A DNA stretch of 64,000 nt from Mytilus edulis (taxonomy: Eukaryota; Mollusca; Bivalvia; Mytilida; Mytilidae), in assembly GCF_963676685.1 (NCBI RefSeq), contig NC_092345.1, positions 43,607,838 through 43,671,837 on the forward strand. The letters run 5' to 3'. The translations under genes were made by a program, and so were the position numbers. Of this stretch, positions 33,701-45,458 are shown in pieces. The notes under the pieces were generated by a model. It was not told the origin of the DNA. It did no database searches and worked only from the letters and a program-made list of their open reading frames with translations. Every line of letters begins with the position of its first letter. Position 1 is the stretch's first letter.

Positions 33701-35046
33701 GGAAGATATCTATTGATTTTTGTAATAGAACCATATTCCAAAAATAGAACATGACAGAAAGGGGTCTGTTAAGTAACTGAGAACAAATTACCTTGTGCTA
33801 AAAATAGATCAAGAAAGACATTTATTGATTTCTGTGGTATTCTAATAGTAATTGAAAGCAGTAACAAGTCTGTTAAATATCTGAAATTTCTTACTGTCCT
33901 TTTTTTGTTTATTTTTAAAAAGATTTACAAGATAAAATGTTTTTATCGACAAAATCTGATAAAATTCAGGAAGTTCATCCTACACTTAACATCTATTCCT
34001 GTGAATTCATTATCATTAGTCGAATACCAATTTCTGTGATAAAATGGGTAAAAGTGAGCCAGAATTTATATGTCCAACTAAGTACAAATTTTCTTTCCTA
34101 TATGCTTGTTTGCCCACTTAGTAAAAACTTGAAAATCAAATATCCTGAAAAATACAGGCAGTTTTTTTCTTCAATGTCTTCAATCTGCAAAAACAAATGA
34201 ATCTACAGTAAAAAACTTACTTGTATCAAATCTGTACAGATCATCTAAAGCACCATCTCTGTTCATTCCACCACAAATAAACAACATGCTACCAACAGAA
34301 GTTCCACTGTGTCCAGCTCTTGCTGTGGGGTACACTTTTTTATTTTTGATATGGGACCAAGAATTTTTGGTCAGGTCTAAACAATGGAAGTCATCAAAGA
34401 AAGAAGATCGTGCCATTCCTCCGTGTAAATAAATCTGATTTCCACCAACACCAACCATCACATGACCATGTCTTGACTTGGGTGCATCTCCTTTAATGAT
34501 CTTGGTGGACCAGGTTAATGAGATTGTATCGAAAAAATGAACTTGACGATCTTGAACTGGTTCAGCTTGTGAATGTCCTCCACTATACACAACTAATTTA
34601 TCACCCACTAGTGAATTTGTATGAAAAGTTCGTGGAGTTGGAGGGTTCCCGGATACCTCGGCAGTGGACCATGTGTTTTTCACAGTGTCAAAAATCTGAA
34701 CGTCATTCATATTGCCAGTGTTATCAGCACCACCAAAAATAAATATTTTTTCGGGACTACTCGGTGGAATAAATGCTGCATGTTCATACCGTGCCCTAAA
34801 TCCAGGTAAATCCATAATATCCCACTGCATTGTGTTGAGATCAAGTACAAACGTATCACAGAATGCTCCACTGGGATTAGCACCACCTATGACATAAAGT
34901 TTTCCATTGTCATTCTCACCATTTCCTCTGATATAGGTGCAAGTGTGTCCAACACGTATTGATGGACAATCTCCAAATGTGGACAAAACATACCAAAGAT
35001 CATGATTTGGAATTGTATCTGGTTCTAAAAATGGGTGAAGCTCCAT
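30554..35046 (-). CDS. RABEPK: RABEPK, Rab9 effector protein with kelch motifs (452 aa)
   Basis: Three minus-strand coding exons (35046-34221, 31519-31199, 30765-30554) join with matching phase 1 junctions. The product is the kelch beta-propeller protein that binds Rab9 and acts in endosome-to-Golgi transport. ATG 35046 sits in an ACCATGG context, and the first residues (MELHPFLEP) fit the family's start. Kelch blades are visible as VIGGANPSGAF, IFGGADNTGN, VYSGGHSQ, YLHGGMARS, FICGGMNRDGALDD and, at the C terminus, LIHGGMDTEGEIFDD. Conserved linkers include RVGHTC, RYEHAAFIP, PRTFHT and SRHGHVMV. Human RABEPK is about 372 residues. The excess here is mostly a Ser/Arg insert before the last blade (residues 335-374) plus an acidic stretch. 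Bivalve homologues should show whether that insert is conserved. Confidence 0.93.
31199..31519 (-). CDS. RABEPK: RABEPK coding exon 2 with Ser/Arg repeat insert
   Basis: The acceptor atattccag completes a Ser codon, then reads CKTWCKIEL and RLDFGMC as in the family. It continues into four SASSR-type units at residues 335, 346, 357 and 369, and exits in phase 1 at a less typical donor, G|gtttgt. The reading frame would stay open through the donor, so retention is not excluded. Confidence 0.88.
32328..32455. mobile_element. PIF/Harbinger-like MITE, copy 2 (128 bp)
   Basis: The ends gggacgacatcaaaag and ttttgatgtcatccc are flanked by TTA at 32325-32327 and 32456-32458. Compared with the 246-bp copy, it is in the opposite orientation and lacks an internal block. 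It lies in a RABEPK intron. Confidence 0.85.
33268..33460 (+). repeat. Family D dispersed repeat, copy 4
   Basis: 'gctgaaggaagcctacgagt', 'tttctcgctacattaaagac', 'ggtcgggttgttgtcgcttt' and 'cacattccccatttccttt' match the other copies. Confidence 0.8.
34221..35046 (-). CDS. RABEPK: RABEPK coding exon 1 (N terminus and first five blades)
   Basis: 275 codons plus one base, donor GATACAA|gtaagt. It contains most of the propeller. The plus-strand open frames over this interval (34518-34897) are shadows of it. Confidence 0.93.
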
Positions 35047-35255
35047 GGTAGATTTGATTAGATGTTTGAGTTTTTTTGTTCAATTAGAAAATTTAATAAA
35101 CTGAGCTAGAGATTCCTTGATGAGACAATATCAAAACTTGAGCATGCAGTTCAAGCAAAGGACTGACCACTATTAAAGTTAGTACAGAAATGATAAATGT
35201 TTGAAATTAATGATAGCAAAGCTAAAAATATATATACAGCTAGGCAGAAATTACA

Positions 35256-35534
35256 TCAAACTATACTACATATGGTTGATTGGACTGGTGTTGTATCAGT
35301 TTTTAAATTCTGTATAGTTTTTTTCTTAGCAACCACTCCAGAGTTCCCATAGTGACTGAAATCAACATGTGCTTGGCCACCTGAAGCAGAATGATCTGTA
35401 AAACTACGTCTCTTTAATTCAAGTTGAGAATCACGCTTTTTTCGTTGTTGCTGTTGAAATATCATCAGCGATGTATCTTCGTATCTTTGATGCACAAAAT
35501 AGGAGGAGTCATAATAAGATGGTGTCTTACTCAT
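35256..35534 (-). CDS. Minus-strand exon encoding a 92-aa open frame, unrecognised
   Basis: Directly upstream of RABEPK, a minus-strand exon begins after a strong acceptor (T-run then TTTAG, exon from 35562). An in-frame TGA precedes ATG 35534, so this ATG is a true candidate start. The translation begins MSKTPSYYDSSYF and is rich in Gln, Lys, Arg and Ser (FQQQQRKKRD). It could be a separate small protein, an upstream ORF of the RABEPK transcript, or an alternative N terminus spliced before the stop at 35256. Candidate donors near its end are weak (ATAT|gtagta at about 35272). Confidence 0.4.
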   Translation of the reverse strand: MSKTPSYYDSSYFVHQRYEDTSLMIFQQQQRKKRDSQLELKRRSFTDHSASGGQAHVDFSHYGNSGVVAKKKTIQNLKTDTTPVQSTICSIV

Positions 35535-35948
35535 TGGTAATAAACTTTCATCCTTTTTTCACCTAAAAAAAAAAAATTTACATGTAAAATAGATCATCAA
35601 AATTCATATACATGTATACACTGAAAAGCATACATGCATATCAGGATTTGGGTTCTTATTGTCAAATATTGTTATTCAGTTAAATAGTCATATCTGAATA
35701 AGAACTTGGAAGGAGATACAAAATCCTTGAAGTATAATATTGGTTTCTGTAAGATTACAAAATTATATTTCCTTCTTTTCTTCATTTTAGTTTAATTAGC
35801 ATATTGTGAATGACATCTTAATATGCAAAAGCATCAAATTCAATTGATCAAATAATGAATTTTATGCTTCTAAGGTACACGATAGAAAATAATATGCAAA
35901 ATGTGAAAAATAAAGGGCAAAAAAAGTATAGAGAATATGGGGTGCTTA

Positions 35949-38402
35949 AAGGGGCACTAGCTACAAGATATATGAAAAACCTAATATATTATTTTTTTGG
36001 CTCAATCAGTAATAAAATACAAATAGTGAATTAATAATTCCTTTTAAGTAGCCAATAAGGTTCAATTTTGTCAAAATAAGCAAAAAAATATTGATTATGA
36101 ATTATTCACTTGCAAGTGAATAATTTGACCTCATTGAATCTGTATTCATGTGAACTTTAATTTAACCCCTTAGCTTCAGATGGATAACATGTGAATTGTA
36201 TGTGTAAAGTTATTTAAAGGAAGGATGTCAACATTGAAAGTGAAACAAAGGTACGGTTAATCATTGACTGATTCGATCCACAAATAAACATTCTAATACA
36301 GGTAACTAGAGGCTCTAAAGAGCATGTGTCGCTCACCTTGGTCTATGTGAATATTAAAGAAAGCAGATGGATTCATGACAAAATTGTGTTTTGGTGATGG
36401 TGATGTGTTTGTACATCTTACTTTACCGAACATTCTTGCTGCTTAAAATGATCTCTATCTATAATGAACTTGGCCCATCAGTTTCAGTGGGAAATGTTAG
36501 GAAAAATTTACAAATTTTATGAAAATTGTTAAAAATTGACTATAAAGAACAATAACTCCTAAGGGGGTCAATTGACCATTTCGGTCATGTTGACTTATTT
36601 GTAAATCTTACTTTGCTGAACATTATTGTTGTTTACAGTTTATCTCTATCAATAATAATATTCAAGATAATGACCAAAAACAGCAAAATTTCCTTAAAAC
36701 TAACAATTCAGGGTCAGCAACCCAACAACAGGTTGTCCGATTGATCTAAAAATTTCTGAGCAGATAAATGTTGACCTGATAAACAATTTTACCCCATGTC
36801 AGATTTGCTCTAAATGCTTTGGGTTTTTAGTTATAAGCCAAAAACTGCATTTTACCCCATGTTCTATTTTTAGCCATGGTGGCCATCTTGGTTGGATGGC
36901 TGGGTCACCGGACACATTTTTTAAACTACTAACCCAAAAGATGATTGTGGCCAAGTTTGGATTAATTTGGCCAAGTAGTTTCAGAGGAGAAGATTTTTGT
37001 AAAAGATTACTAAGATTTACGAAAAATGGTTAAAAATTGACTATAAAGGGCAATAACTCCTAAAGTGGTCAACTGACCATTTCAGTCATGTTGACTTATT
37101 TGTAAACCTTACTTTGCTGAACATTATTGCTGTTTATAGTTTATCTCTATCTATAATAATATTCAAGATAATAACCAAAAAGAGCAAAATTTCCTTAAAA
37201 TGACTAATTCAGGGCCAGCAACCCAACAATGGGTTGTCCGATTCATCTGAAAATTTTAGGGCAGATAGATCTTGAACTGATAAACAATTTTACCCCAACG
37301 TCAGATTTGCTCTAAATGCTTTGGGTTTTGAGTTATAAGCCAAAAACTGCATTTTACCCCATGTTCTATTTTTAGCCATGGCGGCCATCTTGGTTTGATG
37401 GCCGGGTCACCAGACACATTTTTCAAACTATTAACCCAAAAGAAGATTGTGGCCAAGTTTGGATTAATTTTGCCCAGTAGTTTCAGAGGAGAAGATTTTT
37501 GTAAAAGATTACTAAGATTTACGAAAAATGGTTAAAAATTGACTATAAAGGGCAATAACTCCTAAAGGGGTCAACTGACCATTTCAGTCATGTTGACTTA
37601 TTTGTAAATCTTACTTTGCTGAACATTATTGCTGTTTACTGTTTATCTCTATCTATAATAATATTCAAGATAATAACCAAAAAGAGCAAAATTTCCTTAA
37701 AATTACTAATTCAGGGGCAGCAACCCAACAACGGGTTATTCGATTCATCTGAAAATTTCAGGGCAGATAGATCTTCACCTGTTTAACAATTCTTCCCCAG
37801 TAAGATTTGCTCTAAATGCTTTGGTTTTTGAGTTAGAAGCCAAAAACTGCTTTTTACCCCTATGTTCTATTTTTAGCCATGGCGGCCATCTTGGTTGGTT
37901 GGCGGGGTCACGCCACACATTTTTTAAACTAGATACCCCAATGATGATTGTGGCTAAGTTTGGTTTCATTTGGCCCAGTAGTTTCAGAGGAGAAGATTTT
38001 TGTAAAAGTTAACGACGACGGACGACGGACGATGGACGCAAAGTGATGGGAAAAGCTCACTTGGCCCTTCGGGCCAGGTGAGCTAAAAATAATGATAAAC
38101 ATTTATTTTTTATCTGTAATATGAAATTAAACAGACCTAGAATAATTCAACAGCATGTCTATATTTATGTTTACATCGCTTATATGGTCATCGGATGACT
38201 ATAGAGGTCAACTCTATAAATAATTAGATGGTGTCTAGACTCAAATACACACGAAACAAAGCTACGTATTTTCATGTCTGTGCCTTGTTTATTGTTTTAT
38301 TTAGACTTTTAATAGTTTGGATAAATGTTTTACATTGTTATAAATTAAATATGAAAATTTACTTAGAATCGGTGAACATGAATTTGTCAGCTAGTGCCCC
38401 TT
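35949..38402. mobile_element. DNA transposon remnant with AAGGGGCACTAGCT ends, split by family C
   Basis: Inverted ends aaggggcactagct (35949) and agctagtgcccctt (to 38402) are each bounded by TA (35947-35948, 38403-38404). The interior holds a perfect 24-bp palindrome near 36100-36123 and is interrupted by the family C copy at 36304-38084. Without that copy the element would be about 670 bp. A TA duplication fits Tc1/mariner-type or similar elements, but no transposase is present. Confidence 0.7.
36304..38084 (-). repeat. Family C tandem-structured element, copy 3 (1.8 kb)
   Basis: It starts 'aactagaggctctaaagagc' and ends with the hairpin 'agctcacttggcccttcggg' plus complement. About three internal units of near 480 bp repeat 'ccatggcggccatcttggtt' and 'gctgaacattattgctgttt'. 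Confidence 0.88.
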
Positions 38403-39150
38403 TACATATAAAGAATAGAGAATAATAGAGAATAATGGGCAAAAAAATATAGAATAGAAAAATGTGGTCTAAAAAAAGAATAAAGAAATGTTAGACCACT
38501 ATCTTTACCCTCCTAAATGGTGTTGTCGAAATTATCGTAATGTATCTAATCATTTCTATCCCTTTCTAAGACAAAAGCTGACACATTTTCACACATTTAT
38601 TTATGAGTCACAGTAGAAGAGACAGAATTTTGTTATCATTGACAGATACTGGGAATCAATATTAAATTATGGAACAATAAATAGAATACAATGATGAGTC
38701 TTACACAATCAATATTTTGTTTCATCAAATTGTGCATTTTCAATTTCCTTGCATAGATTTTTCCTAGTGTTCCTAAGAAACTGAAAAATTGAAACCATTT
38801 CCAATGTAAGTATTCTAAACTATGCAGAATTCCTAAAATTTCCTAAAGAATCAACTTAAATCTTGAATTGTAGTAAAAAAAAAAAAAAAACCCTCTCAAT
38901 ATGGTTCAAATATGACAATTCCCATTTTTACTTCTGTTTTAAATTATATATATATAACCTGTCCCTGAGGATGAAGATCATGATATAAATCACTATTATG
39001 TGATCTATCAATTTGCCTAAGATTTCATCACTTAGACAATTTGAAATGATATTGGACTACCGATATTCATTACATTTTTATGTAAATATGTGTAGGTGGT
39101 ACCAGTAGGATAATCAAAGAAACAATCCTTTTCCTCTATCAAAATTAATC

Positions 39151-39210
39151 ATCTTTCTAAAATCCATGTCAAAAGAAATTATCTTTCTAAAATCCATGTC
39201 AAAAGAAATT
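39151..39210. repeat. 30-bp perfect tandem duplication
   Basis: Two identical 30-bp units starting 'atctttctaaaatccatgtc' stand side by side. Confidence 0.95.
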
Positions 39211-39289
39211 ACTTTTCCTTTCCTATTGTTTAATGTCCTTTTCTTAATTGTAATGTTTCAAAATGTGAAAGAACAATACATACATATTA

Positions 39290-39770
39290 GGTAAACAGGA
39301 AATTGACGAGAGATGAATCTGAAATCTTGTCACACTGATAAATATGCTGACATGAAGCCCGATAACAAATTTCAGGAAACAGTTATTTGTAGTTTTCTAG
39401 AACTGATTGATTAATTAGTTTTTAGTGTCACCACATGACCACAATCAGCATGATTTCGTGGCAGTGAGTTTTGGTTTTTGGAGGAAGCAGGAGTGCCTCT
39501 GCATAGAAAAAAAATAAAGTATTGGTATTATGTCTAGAATATATAAGTTTTTGGAAAACAAGAAGTTGATGAGCAACAAATCTGGAAACATGTCAAACAG
39601 TAGATATCAACCTGACATGGAAGCCTGATAACAAATTTCAGTTCCTTAGAAAAATGTGATGAAATTTTAAATTGGACGGTCAGACATATATGTACAAGCT
39701 GATGGATTGACAGATGGATAGACAGGATAAAACAGTATCCCCCACCCCCTTAGGAGCAGGGGTATAATAA
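39290..39770. repeat. Diverged dispersed repeat, two related units
   Basis: 'gaagcccgataacaaatttc' near 39355 and 'gaagcctgataacaaatttc' near 39622 belong to two units about 265 bp apart. The second ends in 'gataaaacagtatccccc'. Non-coding. Confidence 0.5.
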
Positions 39771-40279
39771 CGATAAATATTACTAAATCATTAACATGTT
39801 ACTACATGCATCAAAATAAAATAACGAAAAAGCTTACCATAAAATCATGAAAATTGTTAAATTTTGTTTGCTGAGATTAACTTGTACCAGTACATGCAGT
39901 ATTTTCTAATTAATTTCTTTTTTAACAATTTAATAGTATGTAGGTGGTTTAAAAAAGATTGTGTTTATCTCATCAGTGGATACTGGAGATAAACCTTCTT
40001 TGTAGTTTGTAAAACATAACCTTTATATAATTTAAAATACTAACAGGAAATAAATAATGATTTCATAATTTTGATAACCATGGCTATTAACATAAATAAT
40101 AGATAGCAATTGTAGTAAAATTGTTGTTACACTCGATTAGCTCCAACCTACATTTACCTACACTAAATTGAATCAGAAATACAAAAATATAATATGTAAT
40201 CCAAAATAGCTTCACTCCAAAAAATAGGATTGAAAATTTTGAAGAGTACAAGATAAACAAAGTGTTGTATACATGTAGG

Positions 40280-40612
40280 GTTGGAATCCCGCTAACATGT
40301 TTAACCCCGCCACATATTTATGTATGTGCCTGTCCCAAGTGAGGAGCCTGTAATTCATTGGTTGTCATTTGTTTATGTGTTACATATTTGTTTTTTGTTC
40401 ATTTTTTTTTACATAAATAAGGTTGTTAGTTTTCTCGTTTCAATTGTTTTACATTGTCTTATCGGGGTCTTTTATAGCTGACTATGCAGTATGGGCTTTG
40501 CTCATTGTTGAAGGCCGTACGGTTACCTATAGTTGTTAATGTCTGTGTCATTTTGGTCTTTTGTGGATAGTTGTCTCATTGGCAATCATACCACATCTTC
40601 TTTTTTATATTC
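40280..40612 (+). repeat. Family B dispersed repeat, copy 2
   Basis: It has the full block order from 'acatgtttaaccccgcc' to 'ctcattggcaatcatacca', including 'atgggctttgctcattg' and 'gaaggccgtacggtt'. Confidence 0.88.
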
Positions 40613-42100
40613 ACATACCTCCTTGATCTTTACTTGTTATCCTGTGGATTTCATTATTATCCATAGAATACCAATTATTGTGGAGTTAATGGGTGAAGGT
40701 CAACCACAAATCTAAATGATCAACAATGTATAAGTCTACTATAGACTTGTATACAGACTTTGAGAAACCATGACCTACTTGACTTAATCCACTTCGTCCC
40801 ATTGGGGACATAGGGCGACCACAGTTTGAGAAACCATGAATTGAAGAATCTAACAAAATCCAAGAATCTAACAAAATCCATGAGAATTTGGTGCCAACAA
40901 AAAATGAATGAAAATATGAGTAAGGGAGATATGGAGTTTTGTCAATGAGACAGCAATCTGAAAATAAACACATTAAACTTAGAAATGAGAATGGAAAAGG
41001 GTAATATGTTAAAGACACATACATACGTTATACCATATTTATACACAAGCTTCCCATTTTGGTGCTTAACTTTATGCTTAATTGAATTTTAAAATTCAGT
41101 GTAAGAGATTTTAAATTAAAATTATAAATAAACTGTTTTTATCGAAACTTTAAATAAAACAGTATTATCCCACTTTCAACATAGTTCAATTACATGTATT
41201 AGAAATACAAGCAATAAATCAGCCAAATAGTGAAGAACCTTAAGCTTGTGTAAGTCAATTCTATTGAAGTATTTATCTAGATCAATCATGCATGCTATGA
41301 TGTACCGACTTAAATATTCTGGATAACATTTCATTCCTTTACAGGCCCCACCTTTTATAAATATGTTACACATACTGTCTGCACGACATACTTTTGCATT
41401 TTTTATCTTCAATCTGTTGAATTCTTTGGTTGGAGTGAGATTTCATCGATATAAAAGAACTTTCTCTACTTGGTTTTGTTAAACAAAATGTTTTAAGAAA
41501 AAAACTTATACAAAATGAAGTTAAAATGTGCTGTACACCATATTCAAAAAATTTACTACATTGTAGAAATCAGGAACAGAGATCCTATTGTTACCTGCTA
41601 TATCATGTATGTGATTATCAATAGTCTGTTATAAGGTGCACATGTAAAACAAGAGAGAACATGCTGAAATGTCTTGCTCACACATCAAACTATCATCATT
41701 TGATGATTAAATTTTTGTTGAAAGTCTGTAATACGAATTTTTAACTAAACTTGTACTACTATAATTGTCACATACACTTAACATTACCAATTGCAATGAT
41801 CAATGAAAATGAAGTCAAGGTCAGATAAACAATGTCAGATATGAACCATGAGTGCTAGAATCCAGATAGACATGAACACCTTACAATCATTCCATACACC
41901 AAATGTTATTGACCTTTAATTTGCTAATATTACATGTATGTGATAAACTAACAAAACCATAAAAACTTATTACCGGTATACCCTTTTAACTCATTAGCAT
42001 GCCTCACTTGAGGTGTTCAGTTTACATGTACAGATGACCGATGATCATGTACAAAATAATTATATATAATTCAGTTCATTTAATACTGCAGTCCCACTAG
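40613..42100. other. Intergenic, nothing recognised
   Basis: It includes a duplicated 'aagaatctaacaaaatcca' near 40845-40880. The minus open frames here (40686-41024, 41176-41412) have no family or splice support. Confidence 0.4.
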
Positions 42101-42109
42101 GCCATGATC

Positions 42110-43545
42110 GCACTACAATCTGTGAACCAGATGCTCTGCAGGACGCAGCTTTATACGACCGCAGAGGGTCGAACCCCGAACAGTTGGGGCAAGTATGGAC
42201 ACAACATTCAAGCTTGATACAGCTCTGAATTTGGATTGTGATTAAATAGTTAACACAGCAAAGGTTTCTGACACAGAATTAATGTGGTCTAATGAACTTA
42301 AATTATTTTTTGTTTTGCTTTTGAGCAATACACTATCATGACTATGCTGTTGAATATAAATCCCCTCCAAAAAAATATTTGAAGAAAAATTCTTTTTAAT
42401 TTCTGAAATCTGAAATGTGAAATTTTTTATCCCCCTACCCTCCCCATTTTTAAAATAACTTAGTCATGGTTAAAATTAATATTATCAACAGTAACTTCTA
42501 AAAATAAATTTACAGCTACACATCTCAAGACAATTATCACTTCCTTTAACATAATTTTCAAGCAGTGTAAGGGAGGTAATCAAGTAATCAAACATATATA
42601 AAACAGTATTCTTTAAATTTTGATTGGAAATGGATTACCTCCCTTACACTGCTTTTAAATTGTCTAAATTGTCCTTTAACCAGAAAAACCCTTGTCCCCC
42701 CCTTTTTGCACCATAATTGCTTATTGATTTGATCCATAACCCCTATGACCATCCCTTTGTAGTATGGGATCTTATGGTATAATTTCAGAAAGATTTATAC
42801 ACTTAAACACAAGTTATTGACTGAAAACTACAAAAATGCTTATTTGGGCCCTTTTTTGGCCGCTCACTTGAAATGATTGTTGAAACCCCCCTTGGAGCAA
42901 GAACCCCAAAACTCAATTCCATTCTTTCATTTGTAGTAAGAAACCTTGTAGTATAATTTCAGAGAGATCCATACACTTAAACACAAGTTATTGTCTGTAA
43001 ACTTGAAAAATGCTTCTTTTTGGATCTTTTTTTGCCCCTTATTCCTAAATGTTCAGGGATATAAACTCCAAACTGACACCCAGCCTTCCCTTCACTATAT
43101 GGAACCTTGTGGTACAATGTCAGAGAGATCCATACAGTCAAACATAAGTAATTGTCCTGAAACTTCAAAAATGCTTGTTTTTGGCCCTTAATTCCTAGAC
43201 GATAACCCTTAAAATAAATCCCAACCTTCTACTTAATGGTATAAACATTGTGGTACAATTTCAGAGTTATTGAAATACTTATACACAACTTATTGTCCTG
43301 AAACTAGATAAATGTATGTTTTCTGCCCCATATGGGCCCCTAATTCCTAAACCAATGGGACCATAACCCCTAAAATCAATCCCAACCTTCCTTTTGTGGT
43401 TATAAACATTGTGTTACAATTTTATTGATTTCTATTTACTTATACTAAAGTTATTATCCGGAAACCAATCGTCTTCGGAAGACGCTGATGACGAAGACGT
43501 ATTACCAATATTCTACCGCAAAATTTTTGCGGTCATATAAAAAAA
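42110..43545 (-). repeat. Family G element with about 160-bp internal tandem units
   Basis: Bounded by 'ttatacgaccgcagagg' and the hairpin 'accgcaaaatttttgcggt'. Internal repeats of 'cacttaaacacaagttattg' recur near 42802, 42976, 43135, 43279 and 43439 (144-174 bp apart). Plus-oriented relatives are at 61782 and 63522. Confidence 0.75.
42560..42654. mobile_element. 95-bp MITE nested in family G
   Basis: Perfect 22-bp inverted repeats (aagcagtgtaagggaggtaa plus two bases) enclose about 50 bp. It interrupts the family G sequence and so inserted later. Confidence 0.85.
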
Positions 43546-43559
43546 TGCAAATTTTGATG

Positions 43560-43995
43560 TTCATAGTACGATCAAGTAGATTGCAGTAAGGTCGTTTCAA
43601 GGTCGTGGTGAGGTCTTCAAGATTGTGATGAGCGTGGCCAACTTTGAACATGTTCAAACCACTGTGGTGCGGTCGTGGCAAAATCAGGTCATAGTAGAAG
43701 CGTAGTGAGAGCGCAGTTAGGTCATATTAAAATCGCAAAGGTTGCTGTACCATCCTAGCGAGAGCGTATCGAAAGCATGATTCTAGTCGAAGAGACTGCA
43801 CTACGATCTCACAGCCACGTTATTATGACCTCACTACGACCATCCCGTTCTCACAGCGATCCAACTACGCATCCACTATGACTAAACCATGTTAACACCA
43901 TGCTGTTCAAGACCATATTATGATTCTACCATGCCCTTTCCGTCCTCATCATGACCTTCTTATGACCTGACTACATTTGATTCATACGTCAACCA
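43560..43995. repeat. Degenerate short-motif array, inverted halves
   Basis: Loosely repeated 'agtaaggtcg', 'tagtgagagcg' motifs give way after about 43790 to their complements ('actacgatctcacag', 'ctcactacgacc'), so the array is a large imperfect inverted repeat. Confidence 0.6.
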
Positions 43996-44109
43996 TCATT
44001 CTAATTGTCATTTTCACATAAAATGTATAAAATCTCTCCAGGTTTTGTTTGTCTATATGTAATTAGACTTCTTGTCCATTAAGGCATTTTCTCTTTCGGC
44101 ACAACCATG

Positions 44110-44325
44110 CTACTTGTTTTTATATAGATTAGACTGTTGGTTTTCCCGTTTGAATGGTTTTACACAGGTAATTTTTTTGGCCCTTTATAGCTTGCTGTTT
44201 CGGTGTGAGCCAAGGCTCTGTGTTGAAGGCCGTACCTTGGCCTATAATGGTTTGTTTTTATGAATTGTTACTAGTACTTGGATGGAGAGTTGTCTCATTG
44301 GCACTCATACCACATCTTCCTATAT
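44110..44325 (+). repeat. Family B dispersed repeat, copy 3 (partial)
   Basis: 'ggccctttatagcttgctg', 'gaaggccgtaccttggccta' and 'ctcattggcactcatacca' are in the expected order. Confidence 0.75.
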
Positions 44326-44389
44326 CTATTGACACATCTGTGTCATCTCTGCTGTCATTCACTAAAATATAGTCATTTGAGCTTTAAGG

Positions 44390-44530
44390 ACCAACAATAG
44401 GTTGTAATTTAGGTTGGATTGGTCGGTGCGACATCTCTGCTTGATCAGGATTCGTTACTATCAGAGCTCCCTCTGCCTCTACATCAACCCCTACCACCAT
44501 GCCCACTTGTTCTAGTATATTTTGGTGGCA
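44390..44530 (-). pseudogene. Possible Arg/Gly-rich coding relic
   Basis: From ATG 44529 on the minus strand: MPPKYTRTSGHGGRG, a stop, CRGRGSSDSNES, a stop, then SSRDVAPTNPT. The conserved-looking runs on both sides of single stops suggest a decayed exon of a repeated Arg/Gly-rich gene, flanked by the short-motif arrays. No function can be given. Confidence 0.35.
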
Positions 44531-44589
44531 TGACTGTATTGATTCCACTAAATCTACGTATTAATCAGAAATAGAAGGAACGGAACTGT

Positions 44590-44850
44590 ATTTATATGGA
44601 ACACGCTTTTGCTGAGAACGTAGTAAGATCGCGGTATGAACGTAGTATAATCGTAGTAAAAATGTGCTATAATCGCAGTAGAAGCGTGTAAGATCGTCTT
44701 GATAACTCGTTGTATGGTAGTAGTGAGAACGTGATGAGCGTAGAAAGATTTTGATAAGCGTAGTGAGGTCGCAGAATAAGCGCAGTGAGAACGTGGTATA
44801 ATCGTAGCGGGATCGCTGAAGAAGTGTAACGAGGAATAGTAGCATAGTGA
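44590..44850. repeat. Degenerate short-motif array, second block
   Basis: 'gtagtaagatcg', 'cgcagtagaagcg' and 'gcgtagtgaggtcgc' repeat loosely, the same motif as 43560-43995. Two minus-strand open frames over it are low-complexity artefacts. Confidence 0.6.
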
Positions 44851-44899
44851 AAGTAACAGAAATTTACATTTTCATGCTGCTTATAGCGCGACGTCACCC

Positions 44900-45458
44900 C
44901 GATCTGAATTTATTTTCATTGGCCCTTAAACCAATCTAAAGTGAACCGTTTTTAATCAATTAAAATGTCCTAGTGTGAACAGGTTCTTATAGAATGCATT
45001 TATAGTCATTTTAGTGACTATTAATTTATACATCATTCAAGTTGAGCTGATGGTGATGCATGATCTTTTGGGTAAACAGTTAGACTTTGTATTTTAGTTC
45101 TATTTGATACCATATAGTTTTGTAGGTAATTGTCTGCTGAACAAATTCATAAGGAATAAACAAGCCTAATTACCTGGAAATAGTTTCTGCTATGATCTTT
45201 GAAGAGATATTTCTTGTGAAGCAGGAAGGCCTTAGAAACAAGAAGCAGTGTGCTCAGTAAGGGCACCTGCATGTAAAGCTAAGGTTTATATTTTCGTATA
45301 AAAAATTGTTGATGGAATAGCTAATTTTTTAACGATTTTTATGTAGTATAAACCAACATAATTTGACTTTTTTAATTGAGACAGTTCTACTGAAATACAT
45401 TTATGAATGTATAATCATATACAGTTAAGTTCCGGGTCAAGGAATCCGTGAAGATAAA
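44900..45458. other. Region upstream of Vav
   Basis: No repeat family or clear core promoter motif is recognised here. The sequence just before the Vav ATG is 'gatccgtgaagataaa'-like and AT-rich. The 5' UTR and any upstream non-coding exon cannot be placed. Confidence 0.4.

Larger units (their letters stand above)
31520..34220 (-). other. RABEPK intron between coding exons 1 and 2
   Basis: It contains the 128-bp MITE, a family D copy at 33268-33460 and two near-identical short blocks 'ttcccccagt(c)atgc' near 32796 and 32841. No other gene signal is seen. Confidence 0.7.

Noticed and set aside
34518..34897. Three plus-strand open frames over the kelch exon
   Set aside because: They are shadows of the RABEPK coding exon on the minus strand.
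40686..41412. Minus-strand frames of 112 and 78 residues
   Set aside because: No motif, no splice signals that join them, and one contains a DNA-level duplication (WILLDSWILLDS) typical of slippage.
44561..44897. Two overlapping minus-strand frames of 94 and 76 residues rich in Tyr, Leu, Thr, Arg
   Set aside because: They are translations of a degenerate short-motif array, open in more than one frame by composition.
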